Shown here: positions 24,577 through 32,606 of the stretch, in pieces
Position numbering within the stretch: position 1 is the stretch's first letter
Layout: every line of letters begins with the position of its first letter
From: Sterolibacteriaceae bacterium
GTDB lineage: Bacteria > Pseudomonadota > Gammaproteobacteria > Burkholderiales > Rhodocyclaceae
DNA: 32,606 nt
Assembly: GCA_025360425.1 (NCBI GenBank)
Contig: JANYCD010000031.1
Span: 1-32,606 of the forward strand
Reading direction: 5' to 3'
Notes under the pieces: model-generated
Told to the model about the DNA's origin: nothing
The model's database searches: none
Seen by the model: the letters and a program-made list of their open reading frames with translations, nothing else
Program-made: the position numbers and the translations under genes

Positions 24577-25872
24577 ATGCGGCCCATCCCTTCCCGTCTG
24601 CATGGTTTCAGCCTGATCGAAATCCTGATCGGCATGGCGATCGCCATGCTGACCATCCTCATCATGATGCAGGCCATGTCGGTCGCCGAAGGTTACCGCC
24701 GCACCGCCACCACCGGCGGCGATGCGCAGAGCAATGGCGCGATCGCCATGTATACAATGCAACGTGATATGCGCTTGTCCGGTTACGGCATCGTGACAAC
24801 AGAGATCGACGGCGCGCTCGCGCGTTGCGCAAACGGAACAACGCTGGCCAGCAACAACGGCACCACCCGTACCTTCAATAGCGGCCTCCCTTTCGCGCCG
24901 TTCGTCATCAACCCTACGGGGGTTCCGGCGGGAGACCCTGGCAGCGACATCATCGAAGTCATTTACAGCGGCAGCGTTGGCATGGTGGGTAACGGCATTC
25001 CCATCGCCCGAATCGCGGCAAATACCTACAACGCAACGGGTAATCGGGGCGGCTTTCGCCACGGCGATCTGATCCTGGTCGCGGGTCAGGCCGGCGAATC
25101 ATGCAGCATGGCCGAAATCACCAGCCTGCCGGAAGACGGAAGTTGCGGCGACAGTCGGGGCAACAACCTCATCGATGCCGCGTGGATCGTGCATAACAGC
25201 GCCTCCTCCTATTTCAACATCTACGCCAACAGCGCCTGTACCACCCAGGTGTCTCCGCGATGGAACCCCCCCGCCGAACTGGTCGCCTACACGACGGGGA
25301 AAGCCTACAACCTTGGGCCGGCGGCGCACCCCGAAGTGCTGCCAACACCAATAACTTCCGGACTGACGGCCAGGCTCTACGCAATCCGCAACGGACGGCT
25401 GACCACCTGTGACATGCTGACCAACGATTGCACCGTGGCTGCCAATGCGTGCACCAGAGTGACGCCAGCCACCTGCAATGACAATGTATGGGTTCCCCTC
25501 AGTGACGACATCGTTGCACTCAAGGCGCTTTACGGTATGGACAGTGGCGTGTCAGGGGGAACGGCCAACGATGGCATCGTAGATAGCTGGCTCGACAGCA
25601 CACAAATCGACACCGTCACCTTCACCCATATTCCGCCGACGTTCGCCAGTTGGAGCCAACTGCTCGCCGCCCGAATTGCCCTTGTTTCGCGCAGCAAGCA
25701 ATTTGAAAAGAATGCAGTCACAACCGCCGGCATCAGTTGGAATGACGGCAACAGCACTGCCATCGACCTTTCGTTGACATCACCGGCGGCGACACCGACC
25801 GACTGGCAACATTATCGCTACCGTTCTTTCGAAACAAAGGTTCCGTTTCGCAACATGATCTGGAAAAAATAG
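24577..25872 (+). CDS. pilW: Type IV pilus minor pilin PilW
   Basis: This is a 431-residue PilW-type prepilin. The leader MRPIPSRLHG precedes FSLIEILIGMAIAMLTILIMMQ with Glu5. The conserved helix continuation MYTMQRDMRLSGYG follows. The large C-terminal domain, with about ten cysteines, is the usual size. The protein joins PilV, PilX and FimT under PilY1 at the pilus tip. It starts five bases after pilV. Confidence 0.92.
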   Translation: MRPIPSRLHGFSLIEILIGMAIAMLTILIMMQAMSVAEGYRRTATTGGDAQSNGAIAMYTMQRDMRLSGYGIVTTEIDGALARCANGTTLASNNGTTRTFNSGLPFAPFVINPTGVPAGDPGSDIIEVIYSGSVGMVGNGIPIARIAANTYNATGNRGGFRHGDLILVAGQAGESCSMAEITSLPEDGSCGDSRGNNLIDAAWIVHNSASSYFNIYANSACTTQVSPRWNPPAELVAYTTGKAYNLGPAAHPEVLPTPITSGLTARLYAIRNGRLTTCDMLTNDCTVAANACTRVTPATCNDNVWVPLSDDIVALKALYGMDSGVSGGTANDGIVDSWLDSTQIDTVTFTHIPPTFASWSQLLAARIALVSRSKQFEKNAVTTAGISWNDGNSTAIDLSLTSPAATPTDWQHYRYRSFETKVPFRNMIWKK

Positions 25873-25877
25873 ACACC

Positions 25878-26522
25878 ATGGCACGCCGTCCAAATTCCTT
25901 GCCGACCGCTGCACCCGCCCGCCTCACTTTGCGCGGAGGAATCGTGCGCACACGTCAGAGCGGGGTCGTGCTGCTCATCGCCCTGGTTGCGGTATTCATG
26001 CTGATGCTTGCCGGGCTGGCCACCATGCGCTCGGTCGGCACCACCACGCTACTCAGCGGCAATCTGGCCTTCCGCGAGGCCACCGTGCAGTCTGCCGATT
26101 ACGGTCTGGAAGCCGCGCGCGCCTGGCTGATGCAGGCCAGCCCCAGCTCGCTGATCAATGATGCCGCTCCCACTGCGGGCTACAACTCGTCCTGGGATGA
26201 CAGCTTCAATCCTCGCAGCTACAACTGGAACAACTCCGCCACCGCCGCCGGGCCGGCCGACTTCCAGGTTCAGTATGTCATCCATCGCATGTGCCGCAAT
26301 GCGAACGATGCAATCACCGATCCCGGCAGCCCCACCAGCCTGCCACAGGTTTGCTACACGGCAAGCATCACCGGCTCGCTGGGGCAATCCAACGCCCAGG
26401 GCGGTGACTATGGCAGCGGCAGACCGGAAGACAACGGTAGCGCCACCCCGTATTACCGCATCACTGCTCGGGTCGTTGGACCGCGCAACGCAGAATCCTT
26501 CGTTCAGGCAATGGTCTATTAA
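25878..26522 (+). CDS. pilX: Type IV pilus assembly protein PilX
   Basis: The hydrophobic N-terminal helix SGVVLLIALVAVFMLMLAGLATMRS is the PilX_N type (shown in two halves: SGVVLLIALVAV and FMLMLAGLATMRS). Like other PilX it lacks Glu5. The body has the segment EATVQSADYGLEAARAWL. The ATG at 25878 gives 214 residues and a 28-residue leader. A GTG at 25944 has GGAGGA just upstream and would give a 193-residue protein with a normal short leader (MRTRQSG), so it may be the true start. PilX couples minor pilins to PilY1. pilY1 starts 16 bases later. Confidence 0.85.
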   Translation: MARRPNSLPTAAPARLTLRGGIVRTRQSGVVLLIALVAVFMLMLAGLATMRSVGTTTLLSGNLAFREATVQSADYGLEAARAWLMQASPSSLINDAAPTAGYNSSWDDSFNPRSYNWNNSATAAGPADFQVQYVIHRMCRNANDAITDPGSPTSLPQVCYTASITGSLGQSNAQGGDYGSGRPEDNGSATPYYRITARVVGPRNAESFVQAMVY

Positions 26523-26537
26523 AGACCGGAGACAATC

Positions 26538-29500
26538 ATGACCGCGCAAACAAATTCCTCTTCCGTCTCCGCTTCGCCACCTGTCAAGACGCGTCTGACG
26601 CGTCTCGTCATTGCGGCCATGCTGCTGCAACTTGCCGCCCCGCAGAATCTACCCGCCGCGCCGGTCAGCTTTGCCACGGAGCCAATGTCCAACTCCACCG
26701 GCACGGTGCATCCCAACCTGCTGTTCATGCTTGACGAATCGGCCTCCATGGCAGAAGACTTCCTGCCCGAATACGTGCAGCAGGAAACGATCATGCAGTA
26801 TTCCGCCGTTCCTGTTTTCAACGGTCAGTTCGCCACCTGTTTTGACCCGGGTGACAGCAACTTCGGTTCCGGCATTCAGGACAATCCGCGCGGCTGCAAA
26901 ATCGGCGACCCGCCGCACATGAGTTCCGATTTCAACCGTATCTACTACGACCCCAGCATCACCTATACGCCCGGCATACACGCGGATGGCGTCACCCCCT
27001 TCACGAGCCAGACCAACCCGGCCGCAGTGCAAACCGATCCGTATGGCGTGCAGCAGAAAGATCAACTCGGCAACAGTGTGAGCAGCATCAATATTGTCAC
27101 CGGATATCCCGACCGGGTCTGGTGCACGGCCAACAGCGACGCGGCCAACGGTCCCAACTGTCTCAGGAACAATCTTTACAAAGACGGCACACGTACCGAC
27201 TACACCTACCCGGATGCGGTGTACACCTATGGGCTTGATGCCGCTTCGATCAATACCAAATACGTCTTCGGCAACCCGTACTACTACAAGATTATCCCCA
27301 CCCAGTATTGCTCGGATACCAACCTGACCAATTGCATCGCCACCGCGCCCGGCGTTGTGCCGACCGGCGCCAACGCTGCCTACAGCATTCCCGCCCCGGT
27401 GCGGTGGTGCAAGTACAAGGGAACCACCGACACGATCGTCGACTACAACAATCTCGACTTCACCGAGAACGATCCGCTCAACCCCCCAGCGCTCAACAAC
27501 TGCCAGGCCAAGCAGACTGCGGTCTATCAATATCCGCGCTTTCTCGGCAAGGTCAACCCGGCCACCGCCGGCCACGCCGCGTATGCGGTGATCACCGTGC
27601 CCAGCAATCCAGCCAGCTATCAGGACATCACATCCATCACCCTCGGCCCCCTTCCGATCACTGCTGCCAATCCGAACATCATCAACGGCACATTGAGCGG
27701 TTACACCAGCGCCAGCGCCACGGCCACAGCGATCGCCGCCAGCATCAACAGCCAAACCACCGCCTATCCGATCATTGCCACGCTGGGCACTCCTTATGAA
27801 TTCATCGCCTGCGCCGGCAGTGGCACCAGCGGCACCGGTTGCAACCAGCCACCGTTCAGCACCCAGGTTCCCGCGCCCGCTTCCGTACCAGCCAACACTG
27901 CTTACGTCATCCCGGCCAGGCCCGGCGGGGCATGGCCCGGCCCGCCGACGCCTTATCTGCAAGGTTCCGGGGTCTACCCCACCTTCCCCGATCTGCTGTT
28001 GACCGGCAGCGCCCCCTCACCGGGCAGCGTGACCATTCCCGCGATCGGTATTTATCCCGTGACCGTGTCGGCGATCACCGTCAATGGCGCCAATGTATTG
28101 ACCGGCGGCAGTCTAGTCCTGGCGGCCGGCACCAGCGCTGCAGCCGCCGCCACCGCCATTGCCGCTCGCATCGGCAACGGATTTGCCGCCAGCGCCAGCG
28201 GCGGCGTGGTCACCGTCACCAGTACCACCAATATCGCCGTGCTGTCGCTGAGCATCAGCGCCACCAGCACCAACTACAGCACCATCGCCGCCCCGTCGCC
28301 CACCTCGGGCAGCACGCCGCTGATCGTCAGCGCGGTTGTCGCCAACTTTACCAATGCCTTGACCAGCACCCTCAACATCGCGCCGGGCACTTCTGCCACT
28401 ACCGTCGCCTCGTTGATCGCCGCCAACATCGCCAATGGTTACAGCGCGACCAATCTCAATCCGCAAACCAGCGTGGCCGGCGGTATCGACTTCATCACAG
28501 CCGGCTCCAACGCCGCCATCGCCTCGCTGACTACCACGGCCGTCAACTCCTACGGTTCGGTGGTCATCCCTGCCAGCGGCACCACCCTGCCCGACTACAT
28601 CAGCGCCATCAATGTCACCGCCGGCGCCACCGTCAATGCCCTGACCGGCGGTCCCCTGACCTTGACTGCGGGCAACAGTGCCTCGGCCAATGCCCTGCTG
28701 ATTTCCACCCACATCGGTAACGGTTACACCGCCTTGCCCGCCAATGTCGACCCCATCAGCGGTGCCGCAGCCCCCGGCACGGTATTCATCATCAGCGCCG
28801 GCAACCAGAAAATCACCGCGGTCAGCTCCACCGCGACCCACACCAATTACGGCACCCTGACGCCACCGGCAGTCGTCGCCGGCAATGACATCACGCTCAC
28901 CGCCATCACCGCCATTGGCATCAATCTTCTGGGCAGCAATCTGGTCATGACGGCACCCAAGACCGCCGTGCAAGCCACCAGCGCCATCGCCGCTGCCATC
29001 ACCGCCAACAGCGGTGTCAGCGGCTTCAGCGCCAACATCGTCGGCAGCGATATCTGGATCAACAGCAGCACCAATGCCGCCATCGCCACGCTGACCACGA
29101 CTTCAGTCAACTACGGCACGATCGTGGTACCGGCGCCCAATACCGGCCCCTTGCCCAATGCCAGCACCGTGCCGCTGATCGTCAGCGGCATCACCGTGAA
29201 TGGCAGCAATCGCCTGGCCAGCACATTGAACTTCGTCCCCAACAACTCCGCCGTCAACGATGCCACACAGATCGTCGCCAACATCAACCCCGCCAGCTTC
29301 ACCTCCAGCAACGTCGCCGGGACCTCGGCCACGATCACCATCAAGAGCAACACCAACCTGGTCATCGATAACACCCTGGCCGCCACCGCCAATGATTCCT
29401 ACGGCACGGTCAGCGCCATCGCCACAGGTTCCTTCCCGGCCTTTATTTCGGTCATCAATGTCACTGCCGGCGCCACCACCAATCTGCTGGCCAGCACCCT

Positions 29501-32500
29501 GACAATTCCGGCTAATCAAACCGCCGCGCAGGCCGCTACTTTTATCGCCGGCGCCATCAACGCGAATAGCGTTGGCAGCGGCTTTAGTGCCACTGCCAAC
29601 GCACCCGTCAGCGGTACGGTCTACATCATCAAAACCGTTACCGCGCCCAGCACCAACGCGAAAATCACCGCGGTCGTGGTCGCCTCGACGCCCAGCAACT
29701 ACGGCACGCTCACGCCGCCGGTGGTCGGCATCTACCCGGTCACCGTGATCGGTCTCACCGTCAACGGGGTCAACGTCTGGACTGGCGGCAACCTGGTGTT
29801 GCCTGCGTTGCAAAGCGCTGTCGCCAATGCCGCCGCCATCGCCGCGCGCATCACCGTCGCTCCCTACAGCGCCACCAACATCGACCCGGCCACTGCTCTG
29901 TCCAGCGGCACGGTCTTCATCACCAGCACCACCAACGTCGCCATTGCCACCCTGGTTCCGGCTGTCACTTTCACCAGCTACGGCACCCTCGTGGCGCCCG
30001 CCGCCGGTTCCGGCACCACGCCGCTGCTCGTCACTGCCGTCACCATTAATGGCGCCAACCATTTGACCGCCCCGGTCTACATCGCGCCGGGCGTGTCGCA
30101 AACCATCATCGCGCAACTGGTCGCGGCCAACATCGGCACCGGATTCACCGCCACCAATGTCACCCCGCCTTCGGGCCCGGCCGGCGGCACTGATTACATC
30201 GTCAGTAGTCCGGCGGGTACCGCCATCGCCGCGGCGTTGACCACCACCGCAGTCAATTCCTTCGGCACCCTCACCGCGGTCGCCAATCCCAGCGCCACAC
30301 TGCCGGCGTATGTCAGCTCCATCAGCGTCAATGGCAGCAATGTACTCGCCAGCACGATCACCATCGCCGCCGGCGCCAGCGCCGTCACCGCCGCCAACAA
30401 TATCGTCACCGCCATCAACGCCAACAGCGGCGCCAGCAGTGTCAGCGCTTCCAACCTCGGCGGTACCTCGGCCACCGTCACCATCATCAAGTGCGCCGCC
30501 GTCGGCAATCTGTGCACCGTCAACCCCTCCATCATCGCGATGGGAGCTGTTTCAGCACCAACCTATGTCGGCACGCTGACCGTGCCGGGCACCGCCAACT
30601 ACCCGGCCACCGTCACCGCTGTCAACATCACCGCCACCGGCCCCGGCACGCGCAATGCCCTGACCGGGTCGGTCGTGATTCCGGCCAACACCAGCGCCGC
30701 CGCCGCCGCTCTTCTGATCCAGCCCGCCATCACCGCCAACGGTTATACCGCCACCGTCAGCGGCGCCACCATCACGATCTACAGCCCCACCAGCGCCAAC
30801 AATTTCCCGATCACCGCGGTGACGCCGGTTGTCACTTTTGTCAACTACGCCACGCTCACTGCGCCTGCGGGCGGTTCCGGCACGACGCCGTTGATCATCA
30901 AGGCCATCACCGTCAACTTCGCCAATGTGCTGACTGTGCCCTCCCTGAATCTCGCGCCAGGACTGACACAGGCGCAAGTTGCAACCGCCATCGCCGCGAA
31001 TATCGGTGTCGGTTTCACTGCCACCGCGAATGTGCCGACCGTCGGCACGGTGTACATCTTCAGCAGCGCAGGCCCCGGCACCACCGTCATCAGCACGCTG
31101 ACCACCAACGCCTTCAACAACTCCGGCACCATTACCCCGCCGGCCACCACCAACCTGCCGGGCGTCGTCACCGCCATCCTCATCAATGGCGCAAATGTGA
31201 TGACGACGCCCGCCACGCCGTTGGTCATTCCGGCCAATACCAGCGCGGCGGCGGCAGCGGCGCTGATCCGGGCGCGGATTGCCGCGCCTTGGGTTACGTC
31301 GCTCGCCGGCAATGTGATCACTGTCCAGGGTGGAGCCGCCTCCGTCCCCGCTTACGTTGAAATCACCGCGCTCAGCGTCACCACGGCGCCAACCAACTAC
31401 GCCACGCTAACCTTCCCGCAGCCGGTCGACCCGAACTATCCGGTCACGGTCACGTCGGTCAACGTCATTGGCGCCAATGTACTTCTGGGTCCGGTGGTGC
31501 TGCCGGCCAGTACATCCGGCTCGGCGGCCGCCACCCTGGTAAACGCCGGCATGGTCAGCGCCACGTACTCGCATTCGGTTTCGGGCAATGTGATCACCAT
31601 CTTCAACACTGCCAGCCCGACGACCGCCATTACCATGCTGACCGCGCCCTTCACCACCACGTACTACAGCACCTTCGTCGCCCCGGCGGCGAACGGCACG
31701 CCGTTGATCGTCAACGCGGTCACCCTCAATGGCCCCAACGTTCTGGGTGGCGCGCCCAAGTTCTTCCAGCCGGCCGCCACCGCCGCGCAGATCGCCACTG
31801 CGCTCGCCGCCGCTATTCCGGGCGCTACCGCCAGCGGTTCCACGGTCACCGTTCCGAACGGCAATACACCGGTCGCCACGCTCACCGTCACCGCCAACAA
31901 CACCTACGGCACCCTGACCGGCGCCACGCCGCCCAATGGCCTGCCCGGTTACGTCACCGGCGTCACAGTCAATGGCGGCGCCAATGTGCTGACCACGACT
32001 CCGCTCCCCATCGCGGCCAACGCAACGCCTGCCGCCGCGGCTACCACCATCGCTGCTGCGATCGGCGGCGGCTACACCGCCAGCGCCAGCGGCTCGATGG
32101 TCACCGTCATCAAATGCACGGTGTCCGGAGTTACCTGCACCACCGACCCGACCATCAGCGCCATCACCGCCCCTGCAATCGGCACCAATTACGGCACGCT
32201 GACCCCCTCTGCCACCACGCTCTACCCGGCCACAATCAACAATGTCATGGTCAATTTCGTCAATGCGCTGCTTCCCGCCGGCCCGGTGACCATCGTGGCC
32301 GGTCAAACCGCCGCGCAAGCCGCCACCACCATCGCCAACGCCATTGCGGCCGGCAGCAGCGCCTTTACCGCCAGCGCCAATTTGCCAACCTCCGGCACGG
32401 TCTATGTCACCAGCAGACCCGCCACCGTCAATGCCGTCATCAACTCGCTGACTGCCTCCGTCACGCAAACCTACTACGCCACCCTGGCCGCACCCGCGGC

Positions 32501-32606
32501 AGGCACCACGCCGCTGGTGATCACCGCCGTCATCGTCAAGGGCGGCGCCAATGTATTGAGCCCGACGCCACTGAACATCGCGCCGGGTCAGACGGCGGCC
32601 CCGGTC
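26538..32606 (+). CDS. pilY1: PilY1/PilC-family type IV pilus tip adhesin with giant repeat insertion (3' end missing)
   Basis: The frame is open for 2023 codons and runs past the right edge without a stop. Residues 18-41 form a signal peptide (basic KTRLTR, then VIAAMLLQLAA). The PilY1 N-terminal von Willebrand A-like start follows: NLLFMLDESASM, with the metal-site motif D66-x-S68-x-S70. The segments YYDPSITYTPG, NPYYYKIIPTQYC and IPAPVRWCKY are, as I recall, typical of betaproteobacterial PilY1. A divergent repeat-like unit (about residues 352-442) and a Pro/Gly-rich linker lead into a tandem array from residue 506 to the edge. The expected rest of the A domain and the C-terminal beta-propeller are not yet reached. 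GGAG lies seven bases before the ATG. PilY1 sits at the pilus tip for adhesion, surface sensing and pilus biogenesis. Confidence 0.9.
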   Translation, partial: MTAQTNSSSVSASPPVKTRLTRLVIAAMLLQLAAPQNLPAAPVSFATEPMSNSTGTVHPNLLFMLDESASMAEDFLPEYVQQETIMQYSAVPVFNGQFATCFDPGDSNFGSGIQDNPRGCKIGDPPHMSSDFNRIYYDPSITYTPGIHADGVTPFTSQTNPAAVQTDPYGVQQKDQLGNSVSSINIVTGYPDRVWCTANSDAANGPNCLRNNLYKDGTRTDYTYPDAVYTYGLDAASINTKYVFGNPYYYKIIPTQYCSDTNLTNCIATAPGVVPTGANAAYSIPAPVRWCKYKGTTDTIVDYNNLDFTENDPLNPPALNNCQAKQTAVYQYPRFLGKVNPATAGHAAYAVITVPSNPASYQDITSITLGPLPITAANPNIINGTLSGYTSASATATAIAASINSQTTAYPIIATLGTPYEFIACAGSGTSGTGCNQPPFSTQVPAPASVPANTAYVIPARPGGAWPGPPTPYLQGSGVYPTFPDLLLTGSAPSPGSVTIPAIGIYPVTVSAITVNGANVLTGGSLVLAAGTSAAAAATAIAARIGNGFAASASGGVVTVTSTTNIAVLSLSISATSTNYSTIAAPSPTSGSTPLIVSAVVANFTNALTSTLNIAPGTSATTVASLIAANIANGYSATNLNPQTSVAGGIDFITAGSNAAIASLTTTAVNSYGSVVIPASGTTLPDYISAINVTAGATVNALTGGPLTLTAGNSASANALLISTHIGNGYTALPANVDPISGAAAPGTVFIISAGNQKITAVSSTATHTNYGTLTPPAVVAGNDITLTAITAIGINLLGSNLVMTAPKTAVQATSAIAAAITANSGVSGFSANIVGSDIWINSSTNAAIATLTTTSVNYGTIVVPAPNTGPLPNASTVPLIVSGITVNGSNRLASTLNFVPNNSAVNDATQIVANINPASFTSSNVAGTSATITIKSNTNLVIDNTLAATANDSYGTVSAIATGSFPAFISVINVTAGATTNLLASTLTIPANQTAAQAATFIAGAINANSVGSGFSATANAPVSGTVYIIKTVTAPSTNAKITAVVVASTPSNYGTLTPPVVGIYPVTVIGLTVNGVNVWTGGNLVLPALQSAVANAAAIAARITVAPYSATNIDPATALSSGTVFITSTTNVAIATLVPAVTFTSYGTLVAPAAGSGTTPLLVTAVTINGANHLTAPVYIAPGVSQTIIAQLVAANIGTGFTATNVTPPSGPAGGTDYIVSSPAGTAIAAALTTTAVNSFGTLTAVANPSATLPAYVSSISVNGSNVLASTITIAAGASAVTAANNIVTAINANSGASSVSASNLGGTSATVTIIKCAAVGNLCTVNPSIIAMGAVSAPTYVGTLTVPGTANYPATVTAVNITATGPGTRNALTGSVVIPANTSAAAAALLIQPAITANGYTATVSGATITIYSPTSANNFPITAVTPVVTFVNYATLTAPAGGSGTTPLIIKAITVNFANVLTVPSLNLAPGLTQAQVATAIAANIGVGFTATANVPTVGTVYIFSSAGPGTTVISTLTTNAFNNSGTITPPATTNLPGVVTAILINGANVMTTPATPLVIPANTSAAAAAALIRARIAAPWVTSLAGNVITVQGGAASVPAYVEITALSVTTAPTNYATLTFPQPVDPNYPVTVTSVNVIGANVLLGPVVLPASTSGSAAATLVNAGMVSATYSHSVSGNVITIFNTASPTTAITMLTAPFTTTYYSTFVAPAANGTPLIVNAVTLNGPNVLGGAPKFFQPAATAAQIATALAAAIPGATASGSTVTVPNGNTPVATLTVTANNTYGTLTGATPPNGLPGYVTGVTVNGGANVLTTTPLPIAANATPAAAATTIAAAIGGGYTASASGSMVTVIKCTVSGVTCTTDPTISAITAPAIGTNYGTLTPSATTLYPATINNVMVNFVNALLPAGPVTIVAGQTAAQAATTIANAIAAGSSAFTASANLPTSGTVYVTSRPATVNAVINSLTASVTQTYYATLAAPAAGTTPLVITAVIVKGGANVLSPTPLNIAPGQTAAPV
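28053..32606 (+). repeat. In-frame tandem protein-repeat array within pilY1 (17 units, continues off edge)
   Basis: Units start at 28053, 28317, 28587, 28884, 29172, 29433, 29733, 30021, 30300, 30600, 30888, 31155, 31437, 31701, 31941, 32223 and 32511 (last one cut). Each is 80-100 residues: a beta-like start such as VTAITVNGANVLT, an LxIxAGxSAAxAA segment, an Ala-rich helix AxxIAAxI, then GxTAxxx, a TVxITSxTNxAIAxL strand and a closing YGTLTxP. Sequence identity between units is modest, so the array is old. Three unit classes alternate without exception. Transcribed-strand base composition is dominated by GCC, ACC, ATC and GTC codons. A related, more divergent unit lies at about 27591-27860. 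Confidence 0.88.

Noticed and set aside
27308..31360. Gln/His/Arg-rich open frames on the plus strand in the +1/+2 frames of pilY1
   Set aside because: They overlap the continuous 2023-codon frame that starts with a signal peptide and a PilY1 A-domain motif. Low-complexity composition follows from the repeat codon bias.
26649..32468. Long open frames on the minus strand across pilY1 (for example 26649-27962, 29103-30116, 31407-32468), Gly/Asp/Arg-rich
   Set aside because: They are antisense shadows of the GCC/ACC/ATC/GTC-rich repeats, whose reverse complements rarely make stop codons. Their composition is a mirror of the real frame and they lack convincing starts.
28053..32606. CRISPR-like or satellite DNA reading of the repeat region
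   Set aside because: Period is 240-300 bases with low nucleotide identity and no constant spacer length. Similarity is at protein level and in one frame.

Overview
The window looks like a chromosomal segment of a betaproteobacterium. The evidence is an EarP-type elongation factor P rhamnosyltransferase, the gene run perM-hda-HAD-pcnB-folK-panB-panC, the set uvrC-pgsA-tRNA-Gly-tRNA-Cys, and a complete minor-pilin/PilY1 operon, all in GC-rich DNA. The family or genus cannot be fixed from the sequence alone.

Region 1 (1-6018) is an accessory region, visibly more AT-rich and with lower gene density. It holds the tail of an unknown gene, a nested inverted-repeat element, and an AbiE-type toxin-antitoxin locus with an intact antitoxin gene and a truncated toxin gene. 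Two exported proteins of unknown role follow: a Cys/TPR-like protein with a duplicated LP-x-DSD motif, and an ankyrin/TPR protein. The region ends in a tyrosine integrase that abuts the 3' end of tRNA-Cys, which is the usual layout of an integrated island. The distal attachment site was not found in the window.

Region 2 (6019-10251, minus strand) is a housekeeping block: a YpfJ-type zinc metallopeptidase, a family-5 uracil-DNA glycosylase, uvrC, pgsA, tRNA-Gly(GCC) and tRNA-Cys(GCA). Region 3 (10376-13665) has earP (without efp next to it), a membrane diguanylate cyclase and purM.

Region 4 (13749-20484, plus strand) carries a PerM-like permease, hda (control of DnaA), a HAD-IB phosphatase, pcnB (RNA polyadenylation), folK (folate) and panB-panC-panD (pantothenate). 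Hairpin/T-run terminators subdivide the folate and pantothenate genes. Region 5 (20566-22668) has a nitronate-monooxygenase-like flavoprotein with a C-terminal Cys cluster, a universal stress protein and tRNA-Thr(CGT).

Region 6 (22922-32606) is the type IV pilus minor-pilin operon pilE-fimT-pilV-pilW-pilX-pilY1. The pilY1 reading frame is open for 2023 codons and runs off the right edge. From residue ~506 onward it is an uninterrupted array of at least 17 degenerate 80-100-residue units. The units follow a strict three-unit cycle (types Y-P, P-L, L-P), giving a super-repeat of about 262-289 residues. This array is the most unusual structure in the window.
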